64,000 nucleotides of DNA from Torymus aiolomorphi (Eukaryota; Arthropoda; Insecta; Hymenoptera; Torymidae): the NCBI GenBank assembly GCA_036365515.1, contig CM070873.1, positions 179,380,104 to 179,444,103 of the forward strand, in the 5' to 3' direction. How positions within the stretch are numbered: position 1 is the first letter of the stretch; each line of letters begins with the position of its first letter. The notes beneath the pieces were generated by a model. The model had not been told where the DNA came from and ran no database searches. It was given only the letters and a program-made list of their open reading frames with translations. The position numbers were made by a program, and so were the translations under genes. Below are positions 55,189 to 64,000 of this stretch, one piece after another.

Positions 55189-58100
55189 ATGTACCAAGTG
55201 CAATTCGACTACGGCGGTGGGAAACGAGTAAGAGAGGAAGTCAACGGAGTCAACTCACCCCCTCCTACCTCAGACTCGACTCCTCCCACTTCTGATTCGA
55301 TCGCTGTTACTCCAGAAAACAGTTCGGCTGCAGCTATGAGCGAGGGAGACAACCCTCAAGTTCTAGCGCCCGAATCACTGATAATGAGAAGCGCTATCAG
55401 CAATGTCGAGCCAAGGTTATTCTTCAACATAGAATTGAATGGAAGAAAACCCTTAGGCATGCTCGACGATGGCTCCGTTCACTCGTATCTCGGCAAAGAC
55501 GTCAGCAAGGAATTTGCCGAGAAATTGGAGCAGGAAGCTGCTTCAGTACGCGTAGCTGACGGACGTGCAGTGAAGCTACAAGGAGTACTGAATATGACGG
55601 TGAGCATCGATAATACGAAGTTATCTATGCCCTTCCGGGTAGCAGATGAGCTTCAGTGCGACTGCATTCTCGGAACCGATTTCAAGCGATTGTTCAAGAT
55701 GAAGATCGACTACGAGAACGATACATGGTGGACACCGAAGGGAGTAGTGCATCACTTTTACCCTTATGGCCAAGATCCAACCTGTTTCCCAGATTTAGCC
55801 GGCATAGGAGGACTGAGTCGTGCTACAGCTGATCAGCAGTTGCTTATTGAAGAAATCAAACAGAGATTGATTCCACCTACACGGAAAAGATAGGGTTAGC
55901 AAATGCCGCCCCGCATTTCATTGAGATTCAAGGAAATGAACTCATTCGACAAGCTCCTCAGAAGTATACTCCGAAGATGTTGCAGACGGCTTGGGCTGAA
56001 GTCGATAGGATGCTGGAGGAGGGAATTATCGAGCCATATGATAGCCCCTGGCGAAGCTGCCCTGTGTTCGTTCCAAAACTGTATGACTTGTTCCAATTTT
56101 GCATAGACTATAGGCAAGTTAATAAGCATATTAAGTCTATCGCGTATCCATTGCGAAACATGGATGATATACTTGATAAGTTAAGTTCCGCTAAGTATAT
56201 TTCTAAGCTAGATTTAAGACAGGCATACCACCAGATTCCGTTGGATCCGAAGTGCAGAGAGGTCACCGCATTTTCAGTACCAGGGCGAGGACTTTTCCAC
56301 TTCATCCGATTACCGTATGGGCTGACAAATGCTCCAGCTGTGTTCCAGCGCATCATGGATAACCTAATCATGGCTGCCTGGGAATCGTATGTGTTCGCCT
56401 ATTTAGACGATGTCATTATCGTCTCGCCTACATTTGAAGAGCACACAAAGTGGTTAGAGATCGTGCTCACGGCGTTAAAAGACGCAAACCTACAGATTAA
56501 CCTCAAAAAGTCTGAGTTTTGTTGCGCGGAGGTTATTTACTTAGATTATATCGTTACCGAGGACGGACTGAACACTGATGAAGAAAAGGTGAAGCCCATC
56601 CTCGAGTATCCAGCACCCCTCAACATCAGGCAGCTAAGAAGATTTCTCGGCATGGTTGGCTGGTACTCCAGATTCATAGCTCACCTAGCAGGGTATAAGG
56701 CACTGCTAACCAAGCTGTTGAGGAAGGATGTTCGGTGGCAGTGGCACGAAGAGCAACAGCAAGCGTTTGAGAAGCTGAAGCTTGCACTGACGCAAGCTCC
56801 TGTGATTCCAAGGCCAGATCTGTCGCTACCCTTCGCTCTGCAAACAGATGCGAGTGATTATGCTATAGCTGGAGTACTGATGCAGGTATTTGATGGCGAG
56901 GAGCACCCTATCTATTTTGTGAGTAGGACTCTGTCAAAGGGACGGACAAATTATATAGTCACTGAGAAGGCGTGCCTCGCCGTCTTATGGTCCGTCGTGA
57001 GGCTGCGAGGTTATTTGCAAGGTGAGTAGTTTACAGTAATCACAGATCACCACAGCCTGTTGTGGTTAAATAACCTCAAAGACCCTGCTGGTCGATTAGC
57101 CAAATGTACAACATTGAATTTGTGCACCGTAAGGGTGCGTTGCACAAAGTTCCTGATGCTCTGTCGCGTGCATGGGAAGGAACTTACGAGCTTGCAGCTA
57201 TAACCACTGCTACAGCTGAAGATCCGTGGTATCAAGGGAGAATTGGTAATATTGAGAAGAACCCTAGGAAATACCCGGATTGGAAGGTAGTAAATGGCTT
57301 ACTATACGCGCATCGTCCGAATAAGACCGTAGATCCGTTGCTGCCGGAAATGGATGCGTCAAAGCTCGTCCTCCCTGAAGCAGATCGAGAAAAAGCTCTA
57401 GCTGAAGCTTATAACATTCCACAAGCAGGTCACTTAGGCGTGGAGAAGACTTTTGCGAGAGTGGCGACATATTATTATTGGCCAGGCTATTATCGAGCTG
57501 TGTGTGTTGGTACGTCGCTACCTGCCAAGTATGTCAAGCTCACAAAAGCTCAAAGCAAGCTCCAGCTGGGCTGATGATGGAGAGAAACCTGGACGGTCCA
57601 TGGGTTGTAGTAGCAGCTGATAGAATGGGCCCCAAACTCCCCTCGCGTACTGGTAACAGGTATGTAATTGTCTTTGAAGACCAGTTTACTAGATACGTTG
57701 AGCTGTAGGCGTTGAGAAAAGCAGATGCTAGATCAGTGCTAAAAGCCTTTGAGGAATTGATCGTAAATCGTTGGGGTTGCCCTTGGGTTTTGCTTAAGGA
57801 TAATGGCACAGAATTCTCTAACCGAATGGTTACTGAGAGGTTAGATGAGTATGGAATTCTACAATCCACGACCCGCGATACCATGCACAAGCAAACCCGG
57901 TGAAAAGAGTCAACCGTAAATTACGAACAATGATCAACAGCCTGTTGGCCGAGGATCACCGAGATTGGAACTTGCACTTAAGGGGGCTAGACACCTTTTT
58001 TCTCTGAAATAAGAAGTCACATTTTAATACATAAATGTAAACTAATTATTTCATACTTCTTACATATAAAAGTTCGTATATTTACCTTACCTTAAAACTT

Positions 58101-59337
58101 TCTCCAATGGGCCTTTTATATGGTCCAGAACCATAGTCATCGATGAAACAAGTTTTTTCACTAACCGTAAGCTTTGAAATTTTCCTGTGGATGGATTGAC
58201 TCCAGATTTGAACTAAATTACCCCTGAATAGTATAATTCTCATATGAGTGTAGGGATTTAGGATTAAATGTCGGAAAAAATTTTTACATCAGAAAAATTA
58301 GGAAAAAATATAAAAAATTAAAAAAAATTAAAAAAAAACTCTTGAAAAACAGCACAATTTTTTTTTCTCATTAGATCAAAAATCCCTTCACTCATATGAG
58401 AATTATACTATTCAGGAGTAATTTAGTTCAAATCTGGAGTCAATCCATCCACAGGAAAATTTCAAAGCTTACGGTTAGTGAAAAAACTTGTTTCATCGAT
58501 GACTATGGTTCTGGACCATATAAAGGCCCATCGGAGAAAGTTTTAAGGTAAGGTAAATATACCCACTTTTATATGTAAAAAGTATGAAATAATTAGTTTA
58601 CATTTATGTATTAAAATGTGACTTCTTATTTCAGAGAAAAAAGGTGTCTAGCCCCCTTAAACGAATTGTGTTTCGCGTTAAATAGTACTGTGCACTCGTC
58701 GTTAGGGGTTTCTCCCGCGTTTCTTAATTTGGGGCGTAATCCTGTTCCCTCCTCCTTACTCCGGAATCACCTGGAAAACCTTCTTCCTACCTCTCCTCCT
58801 GACGTGGATAAATGGAAGACTCGAGCCAGCCGATTGCCTGCTTTGCATGATTTGGTACGCAGACACATGGATAAAGCTGTAGCAAGGCAAGCGCGGAATT
58901 ACAACAAAAATCGACAAGAAGTCCTCTACCGATACGGAGACCTCGTGAGGCGCCGAAACCATGTGCTATCGTCCGCAGAGGACCGATTTGTAGCTAAGCA
59001 AGCGCCTAGGTTTGTTGGACCGGCTAAGGTGGTAGAAGTCTCTCCAGTAGTATACTTGGTGGAGGATCTTGACTCGCAGCGGCGGACGAAAGTATTCGTC
59101 AACGATCTAAAAAAGTATACGCCGCCGAGAGGTACGCAACAGCTGGAAGCTCAAGCTACAGCCCAAAACTCTGTTGTTGGAAAAGATAGACTCGTCGGAC
59201 GAAAGGCGGATGCCGTTCCTGGCCGTCGGCCGCCAAATCAACCGAAAGCAGTGATCAACAATTTCATTAACCTACCTTCATTATACCTCGTTGCAATATT
59301 TTTAAATAATGAACCTAATAGCTTATTAAATTAGAAA
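55189..59337 (+). pseudogene. pol: Pol gene of gypsy element 2 (PR - RT - RH - IN), broken and interrupted by a MITE
   Basis: Protease lies at 55400-55720, with LDDGS in place of the usual LDTGS/LDSGS and ILGTDF as the second half. After a frameshift near 55895 the RT frame (55977-57029) shows DYRQVNKH, KLDLRQAYHQIPL, FAYLDDVIIVS (YLDD catalytic box near 56405) and FLGMVGWYSRFI. RNase H follows (QTDASDYAIAGVL), and TAG at 57027-57029. Integrase zinc and core parts are split by frameshifts and TAG at 57706-57708. SDNG-like KDNGTEF is near 57796. A 675-bp MITE interrupts the core at 57982-58656, and the C-terminal part (58661-59334) holds the LSPAFL-like and GPAKV modules. This copy is inactive. 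Confidence 0.87.
57982..58656. mobile_element. 675-bp MITE flanked by TTAA
   Basis: Ends GGGGGCTAGACACC and GGTGTCTAGCCCCC with TTAA at 57978-57981 and 58657-58660. TIRs of about 300 bp almost meet, around 58250-58370. The host integrase frame is continuous across the site if one TTAA copy and the MITE are ignored, which confirms both borders. A TTAA duplication fits piggyBac-, Kolobok- or Sola3-type enzymes. No coding capacity. Confidence 0.87.
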
Positions 59338-59960
59338 AGCAAGTATACAACACGCGTGCGTATCGCGCGTCATTTCCACTTTCTAGTAACATATACATAA
59401 AGCCGTTTTCGAAAAATTTCTATATGAAAAGATGGCTAAAACAGTTTTAGCCTAAAATATCTCTCAAATTCATAAACGAATTCTTTTATTACCATAAGAC
59501 CTAATATAATAAATAATATACAAACTCAACATCTCTACAAAATTTCAAATAAATTAAAACAGTTTTACTCTAGTTATTGTGCAACCGAGAAAGTAATTTT
59601 CAGAAATACCATAATGTTAAATATCAAATATTTTAAAAAGTAGCCATATAATCTTGATCAAATTTTACACAGATATTGCCTATCTGGCAAACAAAATAGC
59701 CTATAAATTATGAGCTTATACATGAAGCCGTCATTTAGAAATTAAGATTATCAAAAAAAATGTGACTGAACTTTCGATCGTTCATCATGAACGAAAATGC
59801 CAAAATCGCCATTTCAGCTCAAAACTGAATTAACTGTTAAATAATGTTATAAAAGTGATAAATATAACCTAAAAAGGTATCCCAAAGGTAACTACCCCCA
59901 AAACAACCCTTAAATCTACCCCTAATAGACATATCACACAGAAAAAAAATTATTTCTTAA
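59338..59960. other. AT-rich spacer
   Basis: No gene, RNA or repeat recognised. The 3' LTR expected for gypsy element 2 is not found here, since nothing resembles the sequence before 51942. Confidence 0.5.
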
Positions 59961-59965
59961 ATCAT

Positions 59966-60600
59966 TATCAAATGAGAAAAAATTTTGCAGTGGAAAAAAG
60001 TTCGGGGGCGCGTTGTGGGACTACAAAAAAATTGGCGATGTCAAAACCCGTCCGGAACGTTCCCAAAAAGGGGATGAAGGGGGTACGAGAACGAAAAAAA
60101 AATCTGACGATCGCGCGTAACAAAAGAAGAAAAATTATGCAGTGAAAATAAGTTCGGGGGTGCGTTGTGGGACTACAAAAAAATTGAAGATGTCAAAACC
60201 CGTCCGGAACATTCCCCAAATAGGGGTTGAAGGGGGTGCGAGAACGAAAAAAAAATCTGACGATCGTGCGTATCAAATGAGGAAAAATTTTCAGTGGAAA
60301 TAAGTTCAGGGACACGTTGTGGGACTACAAAAAAATTGGCGATGTCAAGACCTATCCGGAACATTGCCAAATAGGTGAATAATGGGGTACGAGAACGAAA
60401 AAAAAAAAATCTAACGATCGCGCATATGAAATGAGGAAATATTTTGCAGTGGAAATAAGTTCAAGGGCACAATGTGGACCTACAAAAAATTTGCCGATGT
60501 GAAAACCCATCCGGAACCTTGCCAAATAGGGGATGAATGCGGTGCGAGAACGAAAAAATAAATCTGACGATCGCTCATATCAAATGAGGAAAAATTCTAT
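59966..60600 (+). repeat. Tandem repeat, 152-bp unit, about 4.1 copies
   Basis: Units begin TCAAATGAGGAAAAATTTTG and contain GTTGTGGGACTACAAAAAAA, CCGTCCGGAAC and TCTGACGATCG. Equivalent points lie at 59987, 60139, 60291 and 60446. Confidence 0.9.
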
Positions 60601-60830
60601 TGATCATATTGGTTGAAAAAATTGCCGATTTCGAGTCCAGATCGTTTTAATGTAATTGCGATGAGGAGCATTCATTCACAACATCGTCTGGCGAGTCGGA
60701 TCTATGTTTTATCTTCGATTTGGTAAGTATTACTATGATATTGTATTAGGTGTAATTGATTTTTTTTCCAAATAGTGAAAACTGGAGACACTGACAAATA
60801 TTTTTGTTCTAATATTCAAATAGTTGTTTT
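60601..60830. other. Spacer without recognisable features
   Basis: Nothing recognised. Confidence 0.5.
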
Positions 60831-61045
60831 CGATGCAAGTGTCAAAAAGTGATTTTATCCTCCTGTGGACATTTGCGCCCGATCGAAGCGAGGGTGAAAA
60901 AGCCACGCGAAGATAAAATCACTTTATCACTCGCATATCGAACACAATTTTTGTATACGACGTGTGCAAAGCTCGATTTAGCGCATGCTTTTTCATTCGA
61001 GCGTGCGGAATGTGGACAATGCGTACGGAGTGTGAAAAAATATGT
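60831..61045. repeat. CpG hairpin repeat, second copy
   Basis: Diverged copy of 31995-32220: AAAAGTGATTTTATCCTC, GCGCCCGATCGAAGCGAGGG, GATAAAATCACTTT and TATACGACGTGTGCAAAGCT occur in the same order. Confidence 0.8.
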
Positions 61046-61485
61046 TTTAAGTTGGTTCTCCCGCGACTTTCTTTTCAAAATAGTACTAAATGAATAGGTG
61101 ACCTAAAATTCAATAAAACCATAGTTATATTGTGATTTCTTTGTATGATAGAGGTAGTCAACATATTATAAATAAAGTGTATTTAACACGACTAAGATAT
61201 CCTTATTCATAAAATACAAATATTCTAGAAACTATATATTGTAACTACAATTATTTTTTGTCTCTCAACTGATTTTTGTTTTGAAGGTCTTATTTTATTT
61301 CTTAATTAATCGCATGTGTTTTTCATTCAAAATTATTCAAAACCCAGAAAGTTATAGCCAATTTAAAAATAAATTTTTTTAACTACTTGCATGAATTTAC
61401 GAACAATTAGCTGTACCTTTCTGAGATTTGAATAATTTTGAATTTTTTCTTCCTGCAAGTTTAGCATGTAGCACAGTCGCCACCT
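61046..61485. other. AT-rich spacer
   Basis: No gene or RNA recognised. Confidence 0.5.
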
Positions 61486-61487
61486 GG

Positions 61488-61554
61488 GTAGATCACTGCG
61501 AGGTTAAGCAGAAATAGGCGCGGCCAGTGCTTAGATTGCTGATGGCGTTTTTTT
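61488..61554 (+). ncRNA. 5S-rRNA-like remnant (pseudogene or SINE3-type head)
   Basis: The stretch GATCACTGCGAGGTTAAGCA and then GGCGCGGCCAGTGCTTAGAT corresponds to the central and 3' part of arthropod 5S rRNA, covering box A (AAGTTAAGCA), the intermediate element and box C (GGTCAGTACTTAGATGGGTG). Changes fall in box C (GGCCAGTGCTTAGATTGCTG), and the 5' third is not recognisable. Seven T at 61548-61554 would act as a polymerase III terminator. It may be a degenerate 5S pseudogene or the head of a 5S-derived SINE. The 5S resemblance is recalled, not searched. Confidence 0.6.
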
Positions 61555-62390
61555 CTCTCCGAATAACCTGTGTGACCTGCTATATGTTGAATGGTCTTTT
61601 GGCAATTAAGCCGGAGGTGCGGATAAATATAGTTTCGGTGTCTAAGCCTACGAAACGTGTCCTGGAAGTCCAAACTACATTATTCCAATATATCATTATA
61701 TCATCTATTCACAGCGGGTTTTTTTTCCTAAGTAGGACTCATCCTACGAGGTTTTCCGATAGATTTTACCCACTCTACAGGCATAACCCTTGACGAATGC
61801 GGGATGGACGAGGCAAGAAAAAAGTACGACACTGAAATTAGCGGCTAAGACTTGGCAGCTGCCAGGGACAAATATGGCATAGGTGGGCGCCCCGAATCAA
61901 ATTTTTTCAATTATTGTAATAGTTGACATATTAATAAACAAAATTAATCTAGAAAGTAACAAAAAATTTGTTTCGGAAGCCCCTATAGCATGTTTATTAC
62001 TAGTGACTGCCAAGTCTGAGTGGCTAACTTCAGCGTCGTGAAAAAAGTTTATAAGAGATTTACAGGAATAATACATAGGTTATGTATATTAGTAGGAAAA
62101 GGATTAATAGACGTATGGAAGGATACCCACTATAAGACTAATTATTAGGCTGCATGGAAACCAAATCTCGTTTTTTTTTCATTATTATTTATTTAACTTA
62201 TTGCAATCTACATTGTGTCTACATTTCAAGAGATTATCATTTCTTCGTCAGAAAGATTATTTTATAAAAAATGAGCTTTCGTTGTCAACAAAATTGTAAC
62301 AAAAATTTCAAAAATGACTACAGTATAGTTCATAGTGAAAATTAATATAATCTAAATGTGCCATTTTTCTCAGTGTACTACAATGTTTTG
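61555..62390. other. Spacer without recognised genes
   Basis: An 88-codon ORF in the first part has no recognisable motif. Nothing else is supported. Confidence 0.5.
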
Positions 62391-62399
62391 AATTACGAC

Positions 62400-62585
62400 A
62401 TATTTGAACTAAAAATATAAGTCATAAATAGTATTAATGACTTATTTAGTTATGTACAATAAAAAAAAAGTATCATTTGATCCGTAGTTAACAATGAAGG
62501 ACTGTGAATGAATTAAGGACTGTTTTTATTACAGTTAAATTTGTAACCTCCAAATTTGTGTACTGTACGATTTTTCAATAAACTG
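62400..62585 (+). repeat. Dispersed repeat, copy 2
   Basis: Same-orientation relative of 35600-35830 (AAATATAAGTCATAAATAG, AATGAAGGACT, CAGTTAAATTTGTAACCTCC). Confidence 0.65.
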
Positions 62586-62869
62586 GAGAAACCTGGAGAA
62601 GCTCGCACAAACTATTCTCATAAGGCTATAAGAATAGTTTTATGTCCTCATAAGACGACTTTGTCGTTTTCGGGGAATCGCCTGAGGGATGGCTTTTGGA
62701 AATTGGAGTAACGGAGTAAATGTGGTTTTGACTGTTAATTCGGATGCACGCGTGAATGGAGGTGTTGTTTTTGAGGGAAATGGACATTTTGAAATCCATG
62801 TCTTTTTTTTTTAATTTAATAAAAAAGTTTCGATACTTACGAAGAGTTTATCAGACACTTACTACACTC

Positions 62870-62935
62870 GGGCGCTTATACACGTCGTGCCGTAAAGTGC
62901 AACTTATGCCACTAGTGTCGTAATGTTCTATAATA
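62870..62935. repeat. Partial CpG hairpin
   Basis: CGTCGTGCCGTAAAGTGCAA and CACTAGTGTCGTAATGTTCT resemble the motif GTGCCACTTACCGTACTAGT found at 63833-63852. Confidence 0.45.
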
Positions 62936-63080
62936 AATAAAAAAAAAAAAACAAAATGATTATAAAAATGTGTGAGATAAATATCTAGAATAAATAATAA
63001 TGTTATGCCTATCGCTATTATTCTTGATTTGGAGCAAATCGCTAAAGTTATATTAAAGAATAAATTTTAATATTATTATA
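62936..63080. other. AT-rich spacer
   Basis: Nothing recognised. Confidence 0.5.
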
Positions 63081-63735
63081 GCACTGCGTGACTTAAGTCC
63101 GCATTTAAGATACACCTTTCCGTGCGGCTTACCGTAAGTAGCCCTTTCTGGCACCGTGTAGGGTGACTGCACCAGTGAAGGAACGAATAAGGAAATTGTA
63201 ACTTTTGTTATTAATTAAGTGGTTTAAAAATGAATTAAAAGTAAAACCCTTTTGAAATTTATATTCTAAAATGTTCAAACTTTACGTCGGTGATCAAATT
63301 TTGAATAAAGAATCAAAGTAAAAATTTTATTTAATGAAAATCTGTAAATATCTCCTAAACAACAGTAAAGGAACACGCAATCTTAGTATCTAAATATGTG
63401 TCACCAGTGAAGGAATACAGCGCCAGTGAAGGAACACTTAATAGCGGCGATTTTATGATTTTATTCTTAACAAAATAATTTCTTTTGTGCAGAATCTTTA
63501 TATAAAATGAAATAAAAATTTTCAAGGATGCGAAAATTATCATCATGTTAGATAGACAATACATAGAAAGCTTGATATTTTCATATATATAAAGAAAATG
63601 TTCGTTAACTGGTCACTGTTCCAATACTGGTGTAGTCACCCTATATCGCACTGGCTACGCTCGTGCGCTAACCTCACGGTGACGTAAGGACTACTTAAGA
63701 CACGGAAAGGCATGTCGGCTGACTTAAGGCAGGCA
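63081..63735. repeat. Inverted-repeat element interrupted by a MITE
   Basis: 63081-63158 (GACTTAAGTCCGC, CCTTTCCGTG, AAGTAG) pairs with 63644-63735 (CACGGAAAGGCATGT, GACTTAAGGCAG). The centre is occupied by the TA-flanked MITE. Confidence 0.6.
63161..63641. mobile_element. 481-bp MITE with TA flanks (Tc1/mariner-type)
   Basis: Ends GGGTGACTGCACCAGT and ACTGGTGTAGTCACCC, with TA at 63159-63160 and 63642-63643. The terminal motif recurs inside as CACCAGTGAAGGAAT and GCCAGTGAAGGAACAC at 63403-63440. No transposase frame is present. Confidence 0.75.
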
Positions 63736-63754
63736 GATACTATAAAATATTGTA

Positions 63755-63860
63755 TGATACGCGTGCATTAAGTGACACTTTCTGTCACGGCGTTAGCGCC
63801 CTCGCTGCGGGCGCGTAACTCGCCGTGCCAGAATGTGCCACTTACCGTACTAGTATCGTA
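63755..63860. repeat. CpG hairpin
   Basis: AAGTGACACTTTCTGTCACG and CGTGCCAGAATGTGCCACTT form an imperfect stem around GCGCCCTCGCTGCGGGCGCG, itself a small hairpin. Confidence 0.65.
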
Positions 63861-64000
63861 ATATACTATTCCACGCCTCATATTTACGATTTACGCTAAT
63901 TTAGACAGGCCTACATTCCCGTTTTATTACCTAAACAAGAAGAATCTATTTTCAATTTTTATGAAGAATACATTCCAATGAATGATGTATAATTTATGGT

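Overview
The window is a transposon graveyard from a eukaryotic nuclear genome, almost certainly an insect. The evidence is the element set: R1-clade non-LTR retrotransposons, Ty3/gypsy and copia LTR elements, a DD41D Tc1/mariner-type transposon, long-TIR DNA transposons with DDD transposases, MITEs and long (TAA)n tracts. GC-rich element bodies sit in AT-rich spacer. A hymenopteran would fit, but the sequence does not fix the species. I found no host protein-coding gene, no tRNA gene and no prokaryotic signature. All recognisable coding sequence belongs to mobile elements. LAYOUT: 1-4256 is the 3' part of a young Ty3/gypsy element (RNase H, integrase, an extra ORF after pol, a 3' LTR). 4257-31770 appears to be one large, much-interrupted inverted duplication. 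Its outer arms (4257-4703 and 31324-31770) are inverted copies, and its centre is a fold-back minisatellite element (19030-21310). Both arms carry one copy of the same R1-like element in mirror orientation (15743-18957 on minus, 21341-27505 on plus), and both copies share a nonsense codon. The left arm also holds two other R1-like elements (4753-10140 and 10145-15462). The right arm holds a MITE with V(D)J-RSS-like ends (24106-25091) and a Sola-like DNA transposon (27589-31323). 31771-36933 is AT-rich with CpG hairpins and two minisatellite blocks. 36934-44843 is a 7.9-kb relative of the Sola-like element with TIRs of about 2 kb, broken by a nested fold-back element. 46116-48845 is a DD41D transposon with an intact transposase. 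48846-50387 is a dead copia fragment. About 50750-59337 is a dead gypsy element carrying a TTAA-flanked MITE. The remainder holds a 152-bp tandem array, hairpins, a 5S-rRNA-like remnant and a TA-flanked MITE. HOW THE PARTS RELATE: four R1-like insertions all abut (TAA)n/(TTA)n tracts, which points to microsatellite target preference. Two of them have diverged proteins but nearly the same 5' UTR. The only uninterrupted coding regions are the first gypsy pol 3' part and its extra ORF, ORF1 of the second R1-like element, and the DD41D transposase. All positions, alignments and percent identities were read by eye and are approximate where stated.
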